Assembly (NCBI GenBank): GCA_016282655.1
Contig: JAEELK010000085.1
Location: forward strand, 1 to 11,974
Direction of reading: 5' to 3'
From: Bacillota bacterium
Lineage (GTDB): Bacteria; Bacillota; Clostridia; Peptostreptococcales; Anaerovoracaceae
DNA: 11,974 bases
The position numbers and the translations under genes are program-made. The notes beneath the pieces were generated by a model. It did not search any database. It saw only the letters and a list, made by a program, of their open reading frames with translations, and was not told the DNA's origin. Below are positions 1-6,166 of the stretch, in pieces. Position 1 is the first letter of the stretch, and each line of letters opens with the position of its first letter.

Positions 1-2
1 CG

Positions 3-917
3 AACCTGCTCCGGGCGGAGCTGGAAGGGCAGATGCCCGCCGTGGCCATCTACATCGACGGCGCGGAAGTGGTGGCGCTGCAGAGCGAGGAAGAGGCGCA
101 GGACGTTCTGGACCGCGTGCTGAACTATTATCAGGTCGAAAAGAACGGCAGCCGGATCATCAGCGCAGAATATAAAGAAAACGTCTCCGTGGCCCGCAGC
201 GATACCCTGCGCCGCAAGGACGCCATGAGCGCGGACGACGCCGTCGAATACATCCTCGCCGGCACGGCGGAGCCCTTCCTGCACGTCCGCATGGTGGAAG
301 AAGTGCATGCCACCGAAGCCATCGAATACGACACCGTCTACGAGAACACGGAGACGCTCTGGAAAGGTGAGATCCAGATCCAGTCCGCCGGCGTGGAGGG
401 CAGCAGAGACGCCGTCTATGCCGTCGAATCCGAGAACGGCGTGGAAGTCTCCCGCGAGCTGGTCGGCGCCACCGTCCTGAGCGAGCCGGTCTCCGCGGTC
501 GCCCTGCGCGGCACCAAGCCCCTCTCCATCCTCGTGGGCAGCGGCAGCTTCGTCACCCCCATGTCGGAGATGAAGCTTTCTTCCGCCTTCGGCAGCAGAG
601 GCAGCGGCCGCCACAGCGGCGCGGACTACTGGAATCCCCAGGGCACGCCCATCTACGCGGTGGACCAGGGGACCGTCTACTATGCCGGAGATTCCCAGGG
701 CACCTACGGCAACATCGTCCGCATCGACCACGGCAACGGCTACGAGACCTGGTACGCCCACTGCGACACCATCCTGGTCAACGTCGGAGATCAGGTGAGC
801 CAGGGCCAGCAGATCGCGACCGTCGGACGGACGGGCCGCGCCACAGGCTATCACCTCCACTTCGAGGTGCGCGTGAACGGCGTCGCGCAGGACCCCGAAA
901 ACTTTCTGAATTATTGA
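3..917 (+). CDS. G5 domain-containing M23 peptidoglycan endopeptidase, 5'-truncated
   Basis: This is a predicted secreted zinc metallopeptidase that cuts peptide cross-links in peptidoglycan. The reading frame is open to the left edge (position 3), so the first Met at 33 is probably internal and the signal peptide or membrane anchor lies outside the window. Numbered from Met33, residues about 80-160 resemble a G5 domain (the stretch starting VRMVEEVHATEAIEYDT), a module often found next to cell-wall hydrolases. Residues about 180-294 form the M23 (LytM/lysostaphin-type) domain. The family's zinc ligands are all visible: H194 and D198 in HSGAD, and H276 in HLHFEV, with the catalytic-type H243 in YAHC. 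An active enzyme is therefore expected. No LysM repeat is seen in the visible part. It ends 85 bp before cysS and is separated from it by a terminator-like hairpin, so it is probably the end of its own transcript. The M23 assignment is firm; the exact role (growth, division or spore cortex) cannot be told. Confidence 0.9.
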   Translation, partial: NLLRAELEGQMPAVAIYIDGAEVVALQSEEEAQDVLDRVLNYYQVEKNGSRIISAEYKENVSVARSDTLRRKDAMSADDAVEYILAGTAEPFLHVRMVEEVHATEAIEYDTVYENTETLWKGEIQIQSAGVEGSRDAVYAVESENGVEVSRELVGATVLSEPVSAVALRGTKPLSILVGSGSFVTPMSEMKLSSAFGSRGSGRHSGADYWNPQGTPIYAVDQGTVYYAGDSQGTYGNIVRIDHGNGYETWYAHCDTILVNVGDQVSQGQQIATVGRTGRATGYHLHFEVRVNGVAQDPENFLNY

Positions 918-942
918 TTTCAGAGCGGACATCAGGTACAAT
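914..942 (+). promoter_or_regulatory. Candidate sigma-A-type promoter of cysS
   Basis: A TTGATT -35 box (914-919) and a TACAAT -10 box (937-942) are separated by exactly 17 bp. The -35 box overlaps the stop codon of the upstream peptidase gene. The expected start of transcription is near 949, giving a leader of about 54 nt before the GTG of cysS. This is prediction from consensus only. Confidence 0.5.
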
Positions 943-944
943 CT

Positions 945-977
945 ATGGCGGAGCGCAGGCTCCGCCATTTCATTTGC
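945..977 (+). terminator. Hairpin with short T-rich tail after the M23 gene
   Basis: A perfect 10-bp GC-rich stem (945-954 pairing with 959-968) has a 4-nt loop GCAG and is followed by TTTCATTTG. It looks like a moderate intrinsic terminator for the upstream peptidase transcript. The stem starts 3 nt after the candidate -10 box of cysS, so a transcript from that promoter would lack part of the 5' arm and should not form it. Confidence 0.6.
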
Positions 978-988
978 AGGCTCCGGCG

Positions 989-995
989 AAAGGAG
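989..995 (+). promoter_or_regulatory. Ribosome binding site deciding the GTG start of cysS
   Basis: AAAGGAG lies 7 nt before the GTG at 1003. No ATG in the frame is placed as well, and the protein beginning MKVYNTL matches the usual N-terminus of cysteinyl-tRNA synthetases. Confidence 0.8.
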
Positions 996-1002
996 AAAGA
1001 CA

Positions 1003-2406
<1,404 letters not shown>

Positions 2407-2427
2407 GCCCTCAACAAGCAGAAAAAG

Positions 2428-2458
2428 AAAGACCTGCGGACGTCGTCCGCAGGTCTTT
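2428..2458. terminator. Strong bidirectional intrinsic terminator between cysS and spoVG
   Basis: A perfect 14-bp stem (2428-2441 with 2445-2458) and a 3-nt loop lie 21 nt after the cysS stop. On the plus strand the stem ends in TTT followed by CCGCTTT. On the minus strand it ends in TTT followed by CTTTTTC, a better U-tract. It can serve both convergent genes and should be stronger for spoVG. Confidence 0.9.
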
Positions 2459-2480
2459 CCGCTTTAGGAGTTCACAGGAG

Positions 2481-2497
2481 AAAAAAGCGCTCTCGCT
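2481..2497 (-). terminator. Weak short hairpin plus T6 just after spoVG
   Basis: On the minus strand, four bases after the spoVG stop, a 4-bp stem AGCG/CGCT (2486-2489 with 2494-2497, loop of 4) runs into TTTTTT. The stem is very short, so it may be a weak first terminator or chance; the strong hairpin at 2428-2458 follows in any case. Confidence 0.25.
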
Positions 2498-2500
2498 GCG

Positions 2501-2788
2501 TTATGCTTCCGCGGTACCGGCATCGGCGGCAGCCGCCAGCGCGGCATCGTAGGCCGCGAAGATGGCTTCCTTGATGCGGTTTCTGGTCTCCGTGGAGAGC
2601 GGATGCGCAATATCGCGATACTCGTTGTCAGCCATCTTGCGGCTGGGCATGGCGATGAAGCAGCCCCCCTGACCTTCAATGATCTTAATATCGTGAACGA
2701 CAAACTCACCGTCAAAGGTGATGGAGGCGATGGCTTTCATTTTTCCTTCGTCGGAGATCGTCCGGATCCTGACATCTGTGATCTGCAT
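2501..2788 (-). CDS. spoVG: Septation/sporulation regulator SpoVG
   Basis: Small cytoplasmic nucleic-acid-binding regulator. In other Firmicutes SpoVG affects asymmetric septation, sporulation and expression of envelope or virulence genes, and binds DNA and RNA. The 95-residue product matches the family (97 residues in B. subtilis). It starts [10 protein letters not shown], has the hallmark [19 protein letters not shown] core (about residues 18-36), then FIAMPSRK and the YRDIAHPL motif, followed by the C-terminal helix. The tail ends in an alanine-rich run ([10 protein letters not shown]). The frame stays open 29 codons upstream to 2875, but the ATG at 2788 gives the family N-terminus and has GAGGTGG 8 nt before it. 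The gene lies on the minus strand, divergent from murC and convergent with cysS, unlike the co-directional arrangement upstream of glmU-prs in Bacillus. It appears to be transcribed alone. Confidence 0.97.
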   Translation of the reverse strand: MQITDVRIRTISDEGKMKAIASITFDGEFVVHDIKIIEGQGGCFIAMPSRKMADNEYRDIAHPLSTETRNRIKEAIFAAYDAALAAAADAGTAEA

Positions 2789-2796
2789 GGCTTGAT

Positions 2797-2803
2797 CCAC
2801 CTC
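2797..2803 (-). promoter_or_regulatory. Ribosome binding site deciding the spoVG start
   Basis: On the minus strand GAGGTGG is 8 nt upstream of the ATG at 2788, which selects this start over the longer open frame reaching 2875. Confidence 0.8.
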
Positions 2804-2814
2804 TCTTTTTCTGC

Positions 2815-2849
2815 GGGCAGTCAGAAGCCTGCCCTTAGCGTTGCTAAGG
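2815..2849 (-). repeat. Two overlapping inverted repeats in the spoVG leader
   Basis: CCTTAGC (2833-2839) pairs with GCTAAGG (2843-2849) around a 3-nt loop. GGGCAG (2815-2820) pairs with CTGCCC (2829-2834) around an 8-nt loop. They share bases 2833-2834, so in RNA they could not both form completely. The first one overlaps the predicted transcription start and may act as a DNA site instead. Confidence 0.4.
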
Positions 2850-2852
2850 CGC

Positions 2853-2881
2853 ATTGTATCTGTTTCGGCCCGCAATTACAA
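2853..2881 (-). promoter_or_regulatory. Candidate sigma-A-type promoter of spoVG with AT-rich upstream tract
   Basis: On the minus strand, TTGTAA (2881-2876) and TACAAT (2858-2853) are 17 bp apart, and transcription would start near 2846. Directly upstream, 2882-2901 is nearly all A/T, like an UP element, in an otherwise GC-rich genome. I see no good sigma-H-type promoter, which drives spoVG in B. subtilis. Confidence 0.5.
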
Positions 2882-3050
2882 GAAATAAATAGAAAATTTT
2901 CACTAAACTGGAAAATAGTTTTAGCGCAGTTTGGTAAACGGATATTTAGCGTCAGGGAAACGAGAGCGTCCGCCCGTCCCGCGCCCGGAAGCGCCCTTCG
3001 GAAGCGGCAAAAATGGCCTTCGCCGCATTGTTTATTTCTATCAGCTTTCC

Positions 3051-3079
3051 GCCACAAGTCGACGCTTTTGTGTTATACT
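3051..3079 (+). promoter_or_regulatory. Candidate extended -10 promoter of the murC run
   Basis: TGTTATACT (3071-3079) is a TGn-extended -10 element. The sequence 17 bp upstream, GCCACA (3051-3056), is a poor -35 box matching only at ACA, as is common for extended -10 promoters. Transcription would start near 3086, giving a leader of about 90 nt. Confidence 0.5.
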
Positions 3080-3095
3080 GTTATTCGGTAGTAAT

Positions 3096-3120
3096 TGCCG
3101 CAAACGCATCTTTTGCGGCA
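3096..3120 (+). promoter_or_regulatory. Hairpin in the murC leader
   Basis: A perfect 9-bp stem TGCCGCAAA (3096-3104) with TTTGCGGCA (3112-3120), 7-nt loop, is followed by GTTCTTTTC. It lies wholly within the predicted leader. It could be a weak intrinsic terminator or attenuator, or an mRNA-stabilising structure; the U-tract is interrupted, so the role is uncertain. Confidence 0.4.
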
Positions 3121-3175
3121 GTTCTTTTCAGACACTGCGGCGCAGCCGTTTTTTCTAAACGAAGGCGGGTATCTC

Positions 3176-4570
3176 ATGGATCTTTCCAATCAGTATCAAC
3201 ACGTACATTGCGTCGGCATCGGCGGCATCGGCCTCTCCGCCATCGCCGAGATCTTCCTCGAGCGGGGCGCTGCGGTCTCCGGCTCGGATACGAAGCCGGG
3301 CGCGGTCACGGCGCGTCTGGAGGAGCACGGCGCCAAGATCTTCTACGAACACAAGGCGGAGAACATACAGGGCGCAGACTGCCTCATCTATTCCAACGCC
3401 GTCGCCATGGACAATCCGGAGCTCCTGGCCGCCCGGGAGCGCGGCATCCCCTGCTTCACCAGGGCGGAGGCGCTGGGCGCGCTCATGGAGCAGTGGCCCT
3501 GCAGCATCGCGGTGGCCGGAACGCACGGCAAGACCACGACCACGTCCATGATCTCCCTGATCCTGAAGAACAGCAACACGGATCCCACCATCCTGGTCGG
3601 CGGCATTCTCTCGGAGCTCGGCGGCAACGTGCTGCTTGGCCGCGGGGACTATTTCATCACCGAAGCCTGCGAGTACATGGACAGCTTCCTGCAGCTCGCG
3701 CCCACCATCGCCATCATCCTGAACATCGACTCCGACCACCTGGACTATTTCAAAGACATCGAGCACATCGTCAATTCCTTCGCGCGCTTTGCCATGCTGC
3801 TGCCGGAGGACGGGACGCTCATCGCCTATAAAACGAATCCTTTCGTGGCGAGCATCATCAAAGAGCTTCCGCGCAGAGTCCTGACCTTCGGGCCGGACGA
3901 GAGCGCGGATTATTACTGCGCGGACATCGCCTTCAACACGCAGGGCATGCCCTCCTTCGACGTCTGCCACGCCGGGGAGAAGCTCTGCCGCCTGCAGCTC
4001 GCCGTGCCGGGCGAGCACAACATCGCCAACGCGCTGGCCGCCTTCGCCTGCTGCTACCATCTCGGCCTGCCGCTGCAGACCATCGTGGAAACGCTGGAGC
4101 AGTACGGCGGCACCCAGCGCCGCTTCGACGTCGTCGGCCGCACGAAGGCCGGCGTGACGATCGTGGACGACTACGCCCATCATCCCACGGAGATCCGGGC
4201 CACGCTGCGCGCCGCGAAAAACGTGCCGCACCGGGAGAGCTGGTGCCTCTTCCAGCCGCACACCTACACGCGTACCAGAGCCCTGTTCAACGAGTTCGCG
4301 GAAGCCTTCGCGGACGCGGACCATCTGATCCTGACGGAGATCTACGCAGCGCGGGAAAAGAACATCTACAAGATCAGCGCCAGCAGCCTGGCGGAGGAGA
4401 TCCGGATGCGGCATCCAGAGAAAGACGTCTCCTTCATAGAGGACTTCGGGGAGATCGCCTCCTACGTGCGGGCGCACGCCAAAGAGGGCGACCTGGTCAT
4501 CACCATGGGCGCCGGAGATATTTATAAAGTCGGAGAGCTTCTGCTGGCCGAAGCAGAAGCGGAAGCATAG
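3176..4570 (+). CDS. murC: UDP-N-acetylmuramate--L-alanine ligase
   Basis: Cytoplasmic Mur ligase that adds L-alanine to UDP-MurNAc using ATP, the first amino acid of the peptidoglycan stem peptide. It has 464 residues, typical for MurC. The N-terminal Rossmann domain shows GIGGIGLSA at about 14-22. The ATP P-loop is GTHGKTTTT (115-123) with K119. The Mur-ligase signature DDYAHHPTE lies at 331-339, and the C-terminal domain contains FQPHTYTRT and MGAGDIY. The start at 3176 gives a proper N-terminus; the open frame reaches 3095, but the extra 27 residues do not look like MurC. The Shine-Dalgarno site (GAAGGCGGG, 3161-3169) is only moderate. It is the first gene of a plus-strand run: prs follows after 39 bp with no terminator. 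In Bacillus the gene before prs is glmU, another UDP-amino-sugar gene, so the pairing with a wall-precursor gene is kept although the gene differs. Confidence 0.97.
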   Translation: MDLSNQYQHVHCVGIGGIGLSAIAEIFLERGAAVSGSDTKPGAVTARLEEHGAKIFYEHKAENIQGADCLIYSNAVAMDNPELLAARERGIPCFTRAEALGALMEQWPCSIAVAGTHGKTTTTSMISLILKNSNTDPTILVGGILSELGGNVLLGRGDYFITEACEYMDSFLQLAPTIAIILNIDSDHLDYFKDIEHIVNSFARFAMLLPEDGTLIAYKTNPFVASIIKELPRRVLTFGPDESADYYCADIAFNTQGMPSFDVCHAGEKLCRLQLAVPGEHNIANALAAFACCYHLGLPLQTIVETLEQYGGTQRRFDVVGRTKAGVTIVDDYAHHPTEIRATLRAAKNVPHRESWCLFQPHTYTRTRALFNEFAEAFADADHLILTEIYAAREKNIYKISASSLAEEIRMRHPEKDVSFIEDFGEIASYVRAHAKEGDLVITMGAGDIYKVGELLLAEAEAEA

Positions 4571-4609
4571 AACACTATCACACGGGAGAACAAGGGAAGG
4601 GAGCAAAGC

Positions 4610-5557
4610 ATGAAACACAGCAGATTCTTGAACTGCAAGGTCTTTACCGGCAATTCCAACCGCAAACTGGCAGAAGATATCGTGAACATCCTGGAGCTGC
4701 CGCTGGGCAACATGGACGTCAGATCGTTCAGCGACGGAGAAGTCAGCATCCAGGTCCAGGAGACCGTGCGCGGCGTGGACGTCTTCGTGATCCAATCCAC
4801 CTGTGCTCCCGTGAACCAGAACCTCATGGAGCTCCTGGCCATCATCGACGCCATGAAGCGCGCTTCGGCCGCGCGCATCAACGCGGTCATCCCGTATTAC
4901 GGCTACGCGAGACAGGACCGCACCGCCAAGGGAAGAGAGCCCATCACCGCCCGTCTGGTGGCGGACATTCTGACCACCGCCGGCGCGGACCGCGTCATCT
5001 GCATGGACCTGCACGCGGCGCAGATCCAGGGCTTCTTCAACATCCCCGTCGATCATCTGATGGGCGGCCCCATCCTGACCAAGTACTTCCAGGAGCGCGC
5101 CATCGAGGATCTGGTGGTCGTCTCTCCGGACCACGGCAGCGCCGTCCGCGCCAGAAACATGGCCACGCCGCTGGGCGTTCCCATCGCCATCATCGACAAG
5201 CGCCGCCCGGCGCCCAACGTCTGTGAGGTCTGCAGCATCATCGGCGACATCCAGGGCAAGAACTGCGTGCTGATCGACGACATGGTCGATACGGCCGGCT
5301 CCCTCTGCAAGGCCGCGGAAGCGCTGGTGAACATGGGCGCGAAGAAGGTCTACGCCGCCGCGACCCACGGCATCCTTTCCGGCCCTGCCATCGAGCGCAT
5401 CAACGCCAGCCCCATCGAAGAGATGATCCTCCTGGACACCATTCCGCTGGATCCCACGCGCAGCTGCCCGAAGATCCGCCAGATCTCCGTGGCGCCGCTC
5501 TTTGCCGAAGCGATCCACCTCATCCACGCGGAAGAGTGCATGAGCCAGATCCTCTAA
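4610..5557 (+). CDS. prs: Ribose-phosphate pyrophosphokinase (PRPP synthase)
   Basis: Makes PRPP from ribose 5-phosphate and ATP for purine, pyrimidine, NAD, histidine and tryptophan synthesis. The 315-residue length is typical of class I enzymes. Visible signatures are the N-terminal TGNSNRKLAEDI, the SFSDGEVSIQ stretch, and YYGYARQDR of the ATP-binding region. The metal/substrate motif MDLHAAQIQGFF (D133, H135) follows. The ribose-5-phosphate (PRPP) loop is DDMVDTAGS at 223-231. The start is supported by AAGGGAG (4597-4603), 6 nt upstream. It sits 39 bp after murC and 9 bp before pth, so co-transcription with both is likely. The prs-pth-mfd order is conserved among Firmicutes; the ctc/rplY gene found between prs and pth in Bacillus is absent. 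Confidence 0.98.
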   Translation: MKHSRFLNCKVFTGNSNRKLAEDIVNILELPLGNMDVRSFSDGEVSIQVQETVRGVDVFVIQSTCAPVNQNLMELLAIIDAMKRASAARINAVIPYYGYARQDRTAKGREPITARLVADILTTAGADRVICMDLHAAQIQGFFNIPVDHLMGGPILTKYFQERAIEDLVVVSPDHGSAVRARNMATPLGVPIAIIDKRRPAPNVCEVCSIIGDIQGKNCVLIDDMVDTAGSLCKAAEALVNMGAKKVYAAATHGILSGPAIERINASPIEEMILLDTIPLDPTRSCPKIRQISVAPLFAEAIHLIHAEECMSQIL

Positions 5558-5561
5558 GGAG
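5555..5561 (+). promoter_or_regulatory. pth ribosome binding site overlapping the prs stop
   Basis: TAAGGAG contains the prs stop codon TAA and is 5 nt before the pth ATG. This arrangement suggests translational coupling of the two genes. Confidence 0.75.
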
Positions 5562-5566
5562 CGCGC

Positions 5567-6166
5567 ATGTATATCATCGCCGGACTGGGCAACCCGGGCA
5601 GAGAGTACCGGACGAGCAAGCACAACATCGGTTTCATCACGCTGGATACGCTGGCGGAGCGGCACGGGATCCGGGTCGAGCGCCTGCGCTTCAAAGCGCT
5701 GCTCGGCGAAGGCCGCATCGCCGGAAAGAAAGTGCTGCTCGCGAAGCCGCAGACCTTCATGAACGCCTCCGGCGAGAGCCTCCGGGAGATCATGGCGTAC
5801 TATAAGGAGCCCCTGGAGAACCTGCTCGTGATCTACGACGACATCGATCTTCCCATGGGGCGTCTGCGCCTGAAGGCGAAGGGCAGCGCGGGCACGCACA
5901 ACGGCATGCGCTCCATCGTATACCAGCTGCAGGAAGACGGCTTCCCGCGGCTCCGCGTCGGCATCGGGGCGCCCCGCCCCGCGCAGATGGATCTCGCCAG
6001 CTACGTGCTGGGGGGCTTCAGTGACGCGCAGAAGGAAGTGATGCTGCAGGCGGTCTGCCGCGCCGCGGACGCCGCGGAATGCTTCCTCGCGCAGGGCATC
6101 GCGCAGGCGATGAACCTGTACAATCAAAGATCCGAAACAGAAGGAGAAGAGAAGAAGGATGGCTGA
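5567..6166 (+). CDS. pth: Peptidyl-tRNA hydrolase (Pth, SpoVC)
   Basis: Cytoplasmic esterase that frees tRNA from peptidyl-tRNA dropped by ribosomes; an essential recycling step, called spoVC in Bacillus. The product has 199 residues, near the usual 185-200. The N-terminus IIAGLGNPGREY is characteristic. Residues aligning with the E. coli active site are N9, H19 (the catalytic histidine, in KHNIGF), N66 (in TFMNASG), D91 (YDDID) and N112 (THNGM), so the enzyme should be active. The C-terminus after about residue 185 is a short charged tail (SETEGEEKKDG). The start has TAAGGAG immediately upstream, built on the prs stop. The last 8 nt overlap the start of mfd, so pth and mfd are in one transcription unit and probably translationally coupled. 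Confidence 0.98.
   Translation: MYIIAGLGNPGREYRTSKHNIGFITLDTLAERHGIRVERLRFKALLGEGRIAGKKVLLAKPQTFMNASGESLREIMAYYKEPLENLLVIYDDIDLPMGRLRLKAKGSAGTHNGMRSIVYQLQEDGFPRLRVGIGAPRPAQMDLASYVLGGFSDAQKEVMLQAVCRAADAAECFLAQGIAQAMNLYNQRSETEGEEKKDG

Larger units (their letters stand above)
2789..3175. other. Divergent spoVG/murC intergenic control region
   Basis: This 387-bp stretch has no convincing gene. From left to right it holds the spoVG ribosome site, two small overlapping inverted repeats in the spoVG leader (2815-2834 and 2833-2849), a candidate spoVG promoter (2853-2881), and an AT-rich tract (about 2876-2950) with the perfect palindrome GAAAATTTTC at 2892-2901. Next come a GC-rich segment with a direct repeat CGGAAGCG (2986-2993 and 2999-3006), a candidate extended -10 promoter for murC (3071-3079) and a hairpin in the murC leader (3096-3120). 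Open frames across it have no recognisable product and I regard them as chance. Confidence 0.7.

Noticed and set aside
2789..2875. Longer spoVG start at 2875
   Set aside because: Adds 29 residues absent from the SpoVG family, begins upstream of the predicted transcription start, and the ATG at 2788 has a strong ribosome binding site.
2603..3091. Plus-strand open frame across spoVG and the divergent intergenic region
   Set aside because: The first part is antisense to spoVG and the rest crosses promoters; no homology-like pattern and no ribosome binding site.
3095..3175. Longer murC start at 3095
   Set aside because: Would translate through the leader hairpin and add 27 residues not typical of MurC; the ATG at 3176 gives the normal N-terminus.
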